Below the pieces are notes generated by a model that saw nothing but the letters and a program-made list of their open reading frames with translations, was not told the DNA's origin and did not search any database. The position numbers were made by a program, and so were the translations under genes. Below, one piece after another: positions 44,418 through 55,473 of a stretch of DNA of 64,000 nt. The stretch is from Flammulina velutipes (taxonomy: Eukaryota; Basidiomycota; Agaricomycetes; Agaricales; Physalacriaceae). Location: contig JAALGH010000011.1 of NCBI GenBank assembly GCA_011800155.1, positions 124,001-188,000 on the forward strand, read 5' to 3'. Each line of letters opens with the position of its first letter. Within the stretch, counting starts at the first letter, position 1.

Positions 44418-44998
44418 ATGATCCCCGTTGATACTCTTTGCGCAGACCTTTTGAAACTCAGTCTTTCCGAGGCCAAGACAAGACCAATCAAGGAGGTACG
44501 CCAAACATCCCGAATGGACAGTGGTGAACATTAATACCGACGCCCTAGTAGTATGTTCATACTCTGTCGCGCCTCGAGCCATACGCGCCCTGGCCTATCC
44601 TCCCTTCGGAATATATCTCAACTCCGGAGAACCGCGCCACGATGCCCAGATTTAGCTTCGGACTTAGACTCGCGTCAAACGCTAGTATGGTCGAATTTGC
44701 GGCACGACTTATGCCAGATCGTGCCTCTAGATTTCGAGCCAATCCCACTGCAGCGATGGGAAGGATTCCATATTATCTCAGTGATCTCTGTCAACTCCAG
44801 CGTGGCAATAAGTTCCTCCTTGAAGGTATTTATTCGAAGGAGAATGAATGGTTGATTTCAGTGGCGAACACGTACAGTCGGAAGACAGGAGTGGAGGCCA
44901 AGATTACGAAGCTCCTGGAAGAGCTTGATAGAATCGGGTGGGAGGATCGCGAGTTGAAGTGGTACATCTCGGGCGACAACCGTGAAGGGATGAGCTGA
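44418..44998 (+). CDS. EPW/LKWYI family protein 2 (174 aa)
   Basis: join(44418..44495,44552..44998). Exon 1 (MIPVDTLCADLLKLSLSEA) and exon 2 are in phase 0 with a 56-base intron. Landmarks are LEPYAPWPILPSEY, PRFSFGLRL, LEGIYSKENEW, ISVANTYSRK and GWEDRELKWYISGDN. The last Arg-Glu-Asp-Trp block is shortened. Acceptor choice (TAGTAG) follows the alignment with the sister genes. Function unknown. Confidence 0.72.
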
Positions 44999-45767
44999 CA
45001 CATTCCGTTGTTTGAAGAAGAAGAACTGTAAGGGTTATTCCCCTTCCTTTCTTTTTGCCAGCTGAATTGTCTGTAGTGCTGCTTCTTGATAACCGCCACC
45101 CACTATAGATTCGTCTTTGAATTTGATAATTACTAAACTCAGCGCCGTTTGCCAACTTTCTCACGCTCTTCGAAAGAACATCTTCGGCTTTTGTCTTACC
45201 AGCATGACAGGGTAAAAGAAGATTGAGAGCCAATTAAGAGATATACACGATTATTGTGACGCAGATTATCCCTTGACACCAATTTATGCAAGGTTGAGTA
45301 AATATCGAGGAGCAAAGGTGGCGGTGGCAGTGGTACGTGTTGTTTTGTCTTATTAGCCCATGATCTCTTCTTGCGCTTCACATCTCACCAAACAAAAAGC
45401 GATTGACAAGGAAGGCTGTGGAACGCTCGACGTTGATTGGAGGGACGACGACGACGACTGGAAATCGCGCCAATTTGAGCGGCGAGCGCCCCAAAAGCAC
45501 GCTACATGTAACGCTGAAGATTTAGAGAACGTTGAAGGTACGTCTTTCCCCAGCCATCCATGTTCACGTCTAACTGTTTGTAGATGAATATGGTCGACAT
45601 GGATGTGTCGTGCTCTCGAGTAAAAATCATTGGGTAGGGGCCGCGACAAGGTTCAACTCCGAGTTGCGTTTGACTGCTACATTTGCTCGACTGCCTGCGC
45701 CTCAAGCTCTATGTTTCTCCTCGTCACATTTTGAACTCTCTACTAGCATTAACCACGCCCTGCTATG
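44999..45767. other. Intergenic
   Basis: No supported gene. Short frames on both strands lack family motifs. Confidence 0.4.
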
Positions 45768-46408
45768 GAAATGTCGTCTGAACAGACTGCGAGTCTGCAG
45801 AACTTTCCAAGGACATTTCTATGCTCGAAATATCTACAGAGGAGCAGGAAAAGAAGAAGGCTTTCCAGAAGGTGCGGTCTACCATTAGGACATGCATTGA
45901 CGTCTGCTCACCCACAAACGTAGACACTGACCATGTCGTACATGTACGACCGTGAGCCATTCGATAAACTTCCGTCTCGATATCGAGTCAAACGACACTT
46001 CCGACCTATTCCTCCCAAATTCGTCTATGGCGTAGGCGTTTCTAGGGATGAGTTCATACCGCTCGCGATCCCGACCATGATATCACCGAGGACCCCTCGA
46101 GCACGCTCCAGGACTACTTCGAAAATGTCTGTGGGCAGAGACCTTCCTTTGAGTGTGTCTATTCACACGACAGCGTGTTTGTGATCGGGTTGGCGAACAC
46201 GTATAGTAAGGTAAACGAGGACAAGGTAGTGGCGGCCAGAGACAAGATCGAGGCGGAACTTATACGCATTGGCTGGCCCCGATCGAAATGCATGTGGTAT
46301 ATCGCGGAGGCTAACGAAATTGAGAGGGAGGATTGGTATAGTCCCAATGTTGAATATTCCGAATGTGATGGTATGTCTCCATCCAGTCAATTGTTTTCTC
46401 CCTACTGA
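45768..46408 (+). pseudogene. EPW/LKWYI family, frameshifted copy 3
   Basis: Exon 1 (about 45768-45871) reads as the family start only after a one-base shift near 45790. The intron 45872-45923 is normal. Exon 2 starts well (TMSYMYDREPFDKLP, FVYGVGVSRDEF) but shifts frame near 46075. The other frame then carries FENVCGQRPSFECVYS, VIGLANTYSK, IGWPRSKCMWYI and EREDWYSP. Two frameshifts make it a pseudogene unless they are sequencing errors. Confidence 0.65.
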
Positions 46409-46783
46409 TGTACCATACAGAAGCGCGCGCATCTCTTTCTCTGTTGTCTACTAAATGATGTGTACCCAATCAAATGTTTACGCCACACCCATACTGGCAG
46501 TGACAGTTTTGAAGCTGAATGCCAAGTGTCGATCTGAGGTCAACTTGCATTCTTTATGGCCGGTGTCTGCTAGCATGGTTTTTTCTTTGAAACCTTACCA
46601 ACGTGCAGCTTGCAGGCTGAGTACTCGGGCTACGTCGCTCACCCTCGAGTTGTCGGTTCAACGCTCTCCGTCAGTTTCATTTAGCACCTGAAGCTGATGT
46701 ACCCTGACTACTTACTCAATAGTGCATACCTAGTGCAAACATAAATAAACGTGGCCGTCAACGCTATGTTCTTACCGGCCACC

Positions 46784-47352
46784 ATGGTATCTGGCGTCGA
46801 CACGGGGAAACTTTCAGATAGCCTCTCCGTACTCAGTATATCCAAAATCAATACAGTGCATTACTTATTCTAATTGTGTTACAGTGTTGGGCAATAATCA
46901 CACTCATGTAGCTCACTGTGGCTTACATGAAGAGCGCAGAACCATGGATAACCCTGCCACCGGAATATAAACACACCACGCGGAACCCTCGCCCCCAGCT
47001 CAGCTACGGCCTAGTGATCACATCCCTCAGCGAATTCAAAGTTCTCGCGATCGCTCTCAAACCAAGCCTCAAGTCCGAGATCGAGGCAGATCCCAACTTT
47101 GGTCCAATAGTGGTTAAGCGTTGTTTTGACTACGTCTGCGGCCTCCTCCCATGCACCATCCAGATCGAGTTCATCGACTCAAAGGAGGGTCAACTCGTAC
47201 TCTCGTTGGGAAACACGCACGAGGATTTCCAACCTAGTGATGAGGTTAAAGAGAAGTTTGAGGAGTCGCTTAGGAGAATAAAATGGAAAAATCAGGTTCT
47301 GAAGTGGTATATCACGGACGAGAGTTTCCGTAGCAAGGAAGATTGGTCCTAG
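46784..47352 (+). CDS. EPW/LKWYI family protein 4 (170 aa)
   Basis: join(46784..46855,46912..47352), 56-base intron, phase 0. Exon 1 is MVSGVDTGKLSDSLSVLSIS. Exon 2 has TVAYMKSAEPWITLPPEY, PRPQLSYGL, VCGLLPCTIQIEFIDSKEG, LSLGNTHEDF, KNQVLKWYITDES and SKEDWS. It is the last intact member of the array. Its upstream region (about 46530-46780) is duplicated at about 47600-47860 in front of copy 5. Confidence 0.74.
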
Positions 47353-47860
47353 GTGTACGTGTTCTCTGTGTCTCGCGGAGTCCTTACTCACGGGCCTCTC
47401 TGTAGTATACTCTTTTATCATCTCGAGGCATAATTATAAGGCCTAGTTTTCGTCGTTTCTTGTCGCCGGCTGGATGATCCTTGGCGTTACGTGTTTATTG
47501 TTAGAACGTATGCAATTGTCTTTTCGACTCATCTCGCTAGGTGTCGCCTGTAATGGGATGTTGAGCGCCGTTCGACTCGGACTCTTCCCACGTCATGACA
47601 GAGACTCGTAGCTGACCAGAAGGCATATGGTCTTTTCTTCGAATACCTTACCAAAGTGCAGCGCAGTCTGCAGACTACTCTCGCGGACCCCTCTTCACTA
47701 CGTCGCGCACCCTCAATTTGCAGTTTCCTCGTCGACACGATGTAGATGATCAGTGTTCCAACCTTTGTGTACTTCGTCGGTCTCCCGAAGCTATTATAAC
47801 ATGATCATTTACTTAATAGCGCTGACATCAACGTGGCTACCAACATCCTTCCCGACCACC

Positions 47861-47898
47861 ATGTCGGCTCAAATTGACATGGGAAAGCTTTCAGAATA
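47861..47898 (+). pseudogene. EPW/LKWYI family, exon 1 relic (copy 5)
   Basis: MSAQIDMGKLSE then TAG, preceded by about 250 bases that match the region upstream of gene 4. No exon 2 was found. It marks the right end of the tandem array. Confidence 0.5.
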
Positions 47899-48239
47899 GC
47901 CTTGGCGCACGGTGGCGAAATCGATATGTTGAACATCTTATTGTACTGGGCAAGATGATCTCACAGATTGTTGCTGTTGTAAACAACATTGTATTTGCCA
48001 AGGGTTTATTCATCAACAAGGCAAGAAAGACAGCGTCGCCGTCTACCACAACAATCTTCCGACCGAATATTTGTTTGCAGTGCGCCACAGTACGCCACAA
48101 TACGCGAGAACCACAGAATATGAGAACACGGCGTCAAAGACCGAATGATCTATAATACATCGTAACTATAGGTAGAAGGTAACGGAAAGGCCCTAAAAGG
48201 GTTTACAGTACAGAAATCAGAAATAAAGTATGAAAAGTA

Positions 48240-49640
48240 TCAATGAGGCTGAGGCCAATGTGTAAGCTGCACCGGCTGTCCCGTTAAATAAAACCTCGCA
48301 GACAGCTGCCCAGTGACATCAAACAGAAAATCATACACCCCCGGATAGAGCCACGAATTCCCCAATTCATCCGAACGCGCCAACGACCCAATCGTCACAC
48401 TCAACTGCGCCTTCGCCTTCGCCTTCGCCCCAACGCCAAAAAGACGCTCATACGCCACGAGCTTCTTGTTATAATATGGCTTGGGCCCATACTCCCCCTT
48501 GATAAACAATAGCGCAACATAATCTGAGGGTACACTGCCCGTGTTGGTCACCTCCACCTCCAAAGTGATGAGCGGTACCAAGTCGGGGGACGGAGAAGAG
48601 GGAGCGGGCTCCGCGACGGCCTGGATATCGTACGTTTCGAGAGGCGGGTGTACCCATTTGGAGGTAAAGTTGGTGTAATGGAGGCCATGACCGAATTCGT
48701 AGACAGGTGTGCCGGTGTATGTGTACCACCGGTACGTGCGCCCCGGGTTCGTAGCACTGGGACGAAGGTGCATGTCTGTCATGGACACCTGGTTGGTGAA
48801 CTCCGCGGGGTACTGTGTGGTGACCAGGCGTCCAGCAGGAGCGACGACGCCTTCCAATATATCGAATATCGCCGTCCCTCCGCTCTGGCCAGGATAGCCA
48901 CACCAGACTATCGCGTTCACCTATCGACGTTGAGTGGATGGTAAGTTATTGTTGAGTTTGAACGAGCCTTACCGAAGTACTATTCTTGAAGGGAGTATCG
49001 TCGACTTGTCCACCTCCAAACTGCAAGACGATCAACGGTTTTCCCACCTCGATGGTGTTGTCGATCCCGCCTGCGTAGAAAAGAAGGTCAGCGCCTCGGC
49101 GAATCCACTGTCACTCGTCGAGTTGATGCCCGTTCCCAACGCACAAGTCGTCTCGTATCCAGCATTTTGCGCGTCTTGGTAGGGACTGATGAGGAATGGG
49201 GCGGGACCGAAGGATTTTCCTTGCATTTGCACTGTAGCGTTTGCCCAGGGGCCGATGATAGCGACCTTCGTAGTCGATCCATCGAGAGGGAGGATGCTAT
49301 CATTCTTCAAGAGCACGACACCTTCAACAGCGGCATGGTGCGCCAGCTCTTGCGCCTCTTCTGTGTTGACATCGTTCCAATCCAGTTGACGGAGCGGTTG
49401 GTCGGCAGGTGGATCAAGGTACCCCAAACTTCCGAAAGATTCAACAATTGACGACACAGAAGTGAGGTGTATTGACGCACGAAAGAGCTCTTCACGCGAT
49501 TGAGGGTGATGAGTCCCCGCTGCAATGCGTCTTGAAGATAGGTGATATAGTTCCCGCAGTCTATATCCGTGCCAGCATTTGGGCTCACGGCCGCAACGTC
49601 CGTGTATGAATCCTCGAAGTGGTGATGGTCGGTGCGCAAG
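48240..49640 (-). pseudogene. GH3 beta-xylosidase, C-terminal part, broken
   Basis: Minus-strand copy of exons 3-5 of the intact gene at 57 kb. It starts inside exon 3 just after the catalytic Asp motif (HHHFEDSYTDVAAVSPN). It continues through LGYLDPP, ALGTGINSTSDSGF, then shifts frame after EALTF. About 65-70 bases around the acid/base Glu segment are missing. The last exon (48240-48917) is a clean frame for the C-terminal fibronectin-like domain, ending LTHWPQPH. Both the nucleophile and the acid/base regions are lost, so the product cannot be an active enzyme. Confidence 0.82.
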
Positions 49641-49799
49641 ATGTGTACAAAAAGGTTGTCGCCATTCGAAGGGTGTGAGCGAGCCTTTGAGAGCCACGGT
49701 TGCAGTACGAGCATACATCCAGCACATCGCGATAAGAGGCCTGCTTCACGAAAGGTCGTTTTGAGCACAATATGTAGCCGTACATTTCCTGTGGGACAT

Positions 49800-50600
49800 A
49801 CCGTATTGACCAGGAGGTACTAACAACGATGTATATTGCGTCGTCGGGAATAGAGAGCCGAAGAAGTTCCTGGGAGGCCAAATGAGCGTTTGCACAGACC
49901 AAAGAGAAGAAGCACACTGTTGACGGTTCTGTTCTCTTCGTCCTTCAATATCAATATCAATATCGACCATAGGCAGCCCGTAGCGAAAAAGTTGTCCGTC
50001 GAAAATTGAGAACATTTAAAGGGTATTTGGTGGTGGTGGTGGTGGGAGCCAAGAGGCGAATTGATCGACATCGCTCGTCCTCTTACCACCATCACCATCA
50101 CCAACTAACGTGCATACAGGAACGACGCTGCTCCCATGTTCTAAAGGATGGAGATACCTTGACTTCTGCGCATCGGTTATCTGGCTGGCGTATCTATGGC
50201 TGAAAACGCCAGGAAGATCTGGGGAGCCTGAAAGACTTGCTAATGGACAATCATTCGCTCACTGTCGCTTCACATGGATCCGCTCTCATCCACGGCGCGT
50301 AGACTAGTCTCACGATGATTGTCGACTCGCCCTGTCTCGATGAACGAAAGTCTCGATCTCTTGTGCACCGCGAAATCTTTACGAAACGTGAAATGCTCGA
50401 CGACACTGCCAGCCTTTCTTACTTACCTCCAGTAGAACCATTCAGATATAGTCCTCAAGGAAGCCGAGCACGGTAGGTGTCGGCTTTGTCTCGTCTATCA
50501 AATATCGACCGTTTCAAACGTTCTGTTCTCGGCAGCATTTGGAGAGACTTCCACTTGATTCATAGAGGCTTGAGCAACGATACGTTGGAAAGGTTTATCT
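49800..50600 (+). pseudogene. FunK1 kinase relic T4 with its flanking block
   Basis: Diverged counterpart of 42280-42790 and of T1. The GTGGTGGTGG-type stretch is at 50028, then VSMAEN-like and KSRSLVHREIFTKREMLDD segments, and a fragment near 50530 (SIWRDFHLIHRGLSND) that aligns with the T1 catalytic loop. Several stops and frameshifts. Confidence 0.5.
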
Positions 50601-51239
50601 ATGCGGCGTTATCCTGCTCAAACTGATGCCAAATGATTACTCCAGCGGATACCCGTCTTCATGGTACCAAGGATAGCTATGGCGTATCGCTCGCGTTTTC
50701 CTCTCGTAGAGTTACTTCCATTCTGCTCGATGTCGACTTGCGTGCTCCCAGCGGCACCAGGATGTTGTGATCCTCGAACATAGCCATGCATCATACTCTG
50801 AGTACTTTGTTGCTCTGAAAAGGGGAATATCAGTATCCCATGATGCATCACGCAGCCACAAAAGGCTTCTCTATATCGTTTGGCGCACCGCCTTCTTCAA
50901 ACAGCAGGATATCTCTCCGGCTTCTTCTCTGGGGCACAATAGCTTAGATATATTAATCGAACACGATCGGTGGCGATGCGTGTCTCTGACTTTTATGTGC
51001 CACCACCATCTTGGACGAGGACAAGACGATAAACGGTGCATTTATCTTTTTTTTCTGTCGGAAGTATCTGCTGACATCAGTATGCAGAAAGGAAAATGTC
51101 TTCTGCATTTAAAAAGATGAGTGATGGCTCGAAACGTGTAAAGAGCGAGTTGTCTGGGATAACATAAATTGTCACATTCTATACGGGTAAATATGTAGTG
51201 TTGGGACAGAGAAGCATAATAGATACTGTTCACCACTGT
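50601..51239. other. Intergenic
   Basis: No supported gene. A 117-codon plus frame (50767-51120) has no recognised motif. Confidence 0.4.
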
Positions 51240-51807
51240 TTATGCAGACATCAGTGTGCGCCACATACTCACAAACACCATACGCACATTTCTCCCATTT
51301 TGCGAAGGATGGATATCCTTGATACAGTCAAATCCGAGCTTGGATGGCTCCGGGAATTTACCCCCCAAGGATGTCACAAGCAAGGTAAACTCTTTGAGCT
51401 TGGCCATATCTGCTTCGTTCGGAATGCGCAAAGAGTCGTCGCTTTGCATTTCATCGTCGTTCTTGTAAGAAGACCATCGGACAGGGAAAAAAAACTTCGC
51501 CACTGTAGTCTCGTAGTTCTCGTCATCGTCCGCACCTTCTTTGAATATAACTACGTGGAGTTGAAGTCGATGTAAATAAGATCAAGGAAGACATACATCT
51601 AAGTTGAGGCACCTTGGCCTTGTCCTTGCTTCGCAGACGCCTTTTCCAAGAACCAAAAGCAATAACGTGGGCGTCAAGAATATCGTCGTCAACAAGGTTA
51701 TGATGCTTCTTGATCGCCTCGTGCATAGAACGCATGAAGGATTTGAAGTCGTCGGGGAGGATGGTGTAGCCACTGAACACAGCTTCCTTTACTTTGGTTG
51801 GCTTCAT
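51240..51807 (-). CDS. Hypothetical protein (173 aa)
   Basis: Two exons, complement(join(51240..51550,51597..51807)), phase 1, with GTATGT donor and GTAG acceptor. The start is MKPTKVKEAVFSGYTILPDD. It is charged, with an N-terminal helical segment (FKSFMRSMHEAIKKHH) and a C-terminal part rich in Lys/Asp. No signal peptide or known domain. A further intron near the 3' end is possible, since the last residues look less protein-like. Confidence 0.55.
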
Positions 51808-53034
51808 GGGGTGGACTGATGAAGGAAGAGATATGATGTGATGTGGTCGTACTAGGTTTAGTTCGAGAGTTATATAGGCAAGTGTCACAGAAGTGTGCCA
51901 GTCACAAGTACATCACTTCCTCTGACTTGAGTCACTTCCTCTGATCAGAAGTGGCGAGGCTGCCTGCGAGCGGTACAGGACATGGTTCTTTTGCCGCTCC
52001 GGAATCAGCTGGATTTCCCATTGGGTGCACCTTTCCCATTCACCCCCTGGATCTTACTTTTGCTTTTCCTGTGGCGCCTATAAATTCTATACCTCCCCGG
52101 GGTTCTTTGGGTTCTTTGCCGCCGGAATCTACTGCCCTGTCTGTCGTGGAAGACACATTTTGTCCGTCATCTAACTTCTTTGTGGCTCTCTCTTCTCTCT
52201 CTCGCGTCCACACACCCCACCTCGAAGTCAGGAGCGAAGATTACTGTTATTTCCCGTGGCTGTGGCACCTCGTTCCCAGCCTTAATCCGATTTCGCATTT
52301 GAGAATTCTTTGCCTTTTCTTGTGGCTTTACAACGTGGTTCTTACCACACTGATCACTCCTGCATGCTGCTTGTGCGACACCTCTGATTCGCTGCGGTGC
52401 AGGTTCTTTTGCCGCTTGGTTTTCCACGCCGCTCCTGAAACAGTTGCGTTTCCGGCAGGTGCACCCTTCCTACTGGCCACGTTTGTTCGCCCTCTACTTT
52501 TCCCGCGGTACAAGACAATATTTCTTTAACGCCCGGTGTCTTTTTCCCCATGATCCACCATCCCTGTCGGCTACACAACATCCTTTCCTTTCGTCACCTT
52601 TCGCCACTTGACACTCTCTCCTCCTTCTCGTAGCGAGAAACCCCGCCTCAGAGTTGGGAACACAAGTAAATTGCTATCACTTTCTGTGGCTGTGGCTCTT
52701 AATTCCCTCACGTTCTCCATTGCATTTGTGGTTCTCTACTTTCTGTCGCGGCGTAAGAACAGCCTCGTGTTCTGCAGCGCTCCGGAACCACTCAATCCTT
52801 CGTGTGGAAATCCTTCCCGTTAGTCACAGTTCTAGGCTACGCACATGGTTTGTGCTTGATCCTGATATTTATACCCTCCGTTTCTCAAATGCTATAAAAC
52901 CACATCCGCGATTTCGAGGCAGCAACATCAGCTCAATATGCCCCCCCCATTTCGACCCCCAAGCTTTACTACCTCCCCGTCTTCAGTCTCGAATAGACTC
53001 GTGGTACTCTTCGCCACCGAGCAGTCAGTTCTCG
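51808..53034 (+). other. Pyrimidine-rich region with degenerate internal repeats
   Basis: A 192-codon frame (51951-52529) and a second frame (52654-53205) arise from C/T-rich sequence. Related stretches (GTGGCTGTGGC near 52257 and 52685, TTTTGCCGCT near 51990 and 52409) suggest old tandem duplication. I do not call a gene. The 5' region of the next gene lies at its right end, with a TATTTATA-like box near 52866. Confidence 0.4.
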
Positions 53035-53883
53035 ATGTACGGACCCCTCAATGCGTACCTCCAAGGCCACAAGTTTCCTTCGGATATGTATCTTGTCAAA
53101 CCCCAGTCGAAGGTGCAAGGGGAGACTGCTGAAATGGATGGTCCGTATGACTTGATTATCATTCATCTTCTACCTGTGATGAATCCTGACAATTCTATTA
53201 GTTGATACTAGCGAAGATTCAGAGGAGGATGTTGAAATGGACGGTCCGTAGAACTTGATTGTCAGTTCCACATAGTGAATCCTGACACACCTCGCAGCTG
53301 GTTCAAACGAAGAGACGGACGACGACGACGACGACGACGAGGAGAACGAAGATGAAGGCAAAGGCGAGGAGGAGGAGGCCGAAGATGAAGGTAGCAACAA
53401 CGACGAGGAAGAGAAAAGCGACGACGACGACTCGGACGTCCCCGCCCGTCAGGCTCGAGGACACCGCCATGTTGACTCGTATGGTACACATCAACTCTAC
53501 CTAGTAAAAGAGGAAACTTACAGCATTCTCCAGATACCTCAGTGACGGACCTCACTAGATACCTTGACTTTACCGTCTGCCAGTACTTTGGTGACCACAA
53601 CATACACCGCCCGGATATTCTCCGTATTGTGATGGAGATTGGATCAGATAAGGACACTATTAAGAATCAGGTCCTGGAAAACCTCGACATTGCCGGACCA
53701 AGTAGATGGGACGGGGAGGTTCTAGGAATTGGCATTGTTAAAACTCAAGTCTGGATGGTGCGGAACAATGACCCTGCTGGTGATATGAGACAATGCTACG
53801 GAGGACGTTGGCTCTCCCTATATGGTCCAAATCTTATCAACAAGTTAAACCGTGTCAAGGCCTATAGTGAGGCTCACGACTGA
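53035..53883 (+). CDS. Acidic hypothetical protein with duplicated exon-intron unit (227 aa)
   Basis: Four exons, join(53035..53140,53202..53243,53298..53483,53534..53883), all phase 1, frame perfect. The start is MYGPLNAYLQGHKFPSD. Exons 1 and 2 both end in EMD-G, and both following introns begin GTCCGTA then ACTTGATT, so an exon-intron segment was duplicated. Exon 3 is an Asp/Glu-rich stretch (poly-Asp, then GKGEEEEAEDEG). Exon 4 is folded-looking: TRYLDFTVCQYFGDHNIHR, DILRIVMEIG, RWLSLYGPNLINKLNRV. No family was recognised; possibly nuclear or chromatin-associated given the acidic tract (inference). Confidence 0.62.
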
Positions 53884-53948
53884 TCATTACCTCATTAATA
53901 TATATCAATGCCCACCAAATAAAAGAATGTGTTGAATAGAGTGCAGTA

Positions 53949-55473
53949 TACAGCGGTTTCCAAAATTCTTGCCCACACGCAAAAGTGATCACATCAAAAA
54001 TAAACAATTCAAACAATCTTATTATTAAAGGGAGATGGGACCCGAGTAACAGCGGACCCGGGTGTCAAATGTTTAAACACTGACTGTGGCGGGAACCCGT
54101 CATCGACTTGTTGACACTTCAGCTGCCCTCGGGGCACCATTTCCTCAATACTGAATATATCTTTATGCATGCAACTAACATCTTTTCTGGTCAATTTTTG
54201 TGAGATAGAGGTAGTATAAGCATGAGTGGACAATTGCATGTACTACAAAATCAGGAAAGGGTTTAAAACATCACGCAGACGACTTCCAAAGCCAGAGCGA
54301 TGTACTGTAGCTTATGTAACGTGCACGGGAGAATAAAATATAGCATGGAGGACAATTTCAAGGGTAATATTCAAGTACAAGTATGAACGGATTCACCGGG
54401 GTACGGGATAGTCGACAGTTTCCCATAGACAGACCTAAATACTACTCTGACACTCCCTAAGATATAAATTAAGTATGGAAGGGCATGGGATGGCACAGGA
54501 TAATTGTGACTGGATTCATTACTTCTTCCACGGGGGCTCGAGAGCACCCATCGAAGATGGGTGCGGCAGAGCGCCTTGATGCCTATTGACACTCTTATCA
54601 ATTTCAGTAAGAGCCACGGGCTACACTGCTAGTTCAGAAAAATGCGAAAAAATCAAATAAACACCTTTGCAGTCTCTTACGGCCTTGGAATGACTGCTAG
54701 AAAGTAGGTAAAGTACACAGCCTTCTAGCTGTGTGCTCTTGATACGTCGCAGGGCGGTATGTTGTGAATTAGAACTTCCCGAAGCATCCCGAAGCTTGAT
54801 AACGGAAACACCGTCTGGCGTGCTATTTACCATGGGAGCTGGGAAAAGGATGGGGACAATTACTTGTATCTTATGTCTCTACCCCAATTAGCTATTTGAT
54901 AAAGACATCCAACCTTTTGATGAGGATGGCTCTATGTGGCGCAGCCATCATTTCAACCAAGGCAATGAAGAACCCAGAATATTCTTTGGCCTGGTAAGGA
55001 TGCTTATGTTGTCCTGGAATATATAGAGCTACAGTTAATACACAGTCTAGAGGCTAAAGAAGGGTCAGGACACTGTTCTGGACAGAAATATGCCCCAAGA
55101 CGAGTTTGGAAAATCAGTGTGTGCTTCTATATCTTTGTATATTCACCATTACTCAGTCATAAACCGACTGTTTGCCTTACTTATGGTAGTCACGCCGTGG
55201 CGCGCCACCATACCAGCCATTGACACGTCATCACCGGCAATTGCCGTGAACGACACTGGTGCATTATTGCGAGTGCAAACACGTCCTATATCCGTCGCGA
55301 CGTCTAAAGCATTGGCGTACAGATTATGGAGCACGGAATATGATTTTACGTGCCACTAGATTGAAGAAAATATGTGATTCCGGTATTTTTTAGATTTTTC
55401 AGATTTTTCGTGATTTCTTTGTTTTTGATTTGATCACTTTTGCGCGTGGGCAAGAATTTTGGAAACCGCTGTA
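53949..55473. mobile_element. Tc1/mariner-type transposon, non-autonomous, TA target duplication
   Basis: The element 53951-55471 (1,521 bases) has inverted ends of about 50 bases, starting CAGCGGTTTCCAAAATTCTT and GCCCAC(A/G)CGCAAAAGTGATCA. It is flanked on both sides by TA (53949-53950 and 55472-55473). TA duplication and CAG...-type termini are typical of Tc1/mariner/pogo elements. No transposase frame with a DDE-type signature was found inside; the longest frames are under 90 codons. Central parts are AT-rich. Confidence 0.8.

Noticed and set aside
51951..52529. 192-codon ORF in the pyrimidine-rich region
   Set aside because: Low-complexity C/T-rich sequence with internal repeats and no intron or domain; probably chance.
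53262..53657. 131-codon Arg/Leu-rich minus ORF
   Set aside because: Shadow of the Asp/Glu-rich exon of the plus-strand gene at 53035-53883.
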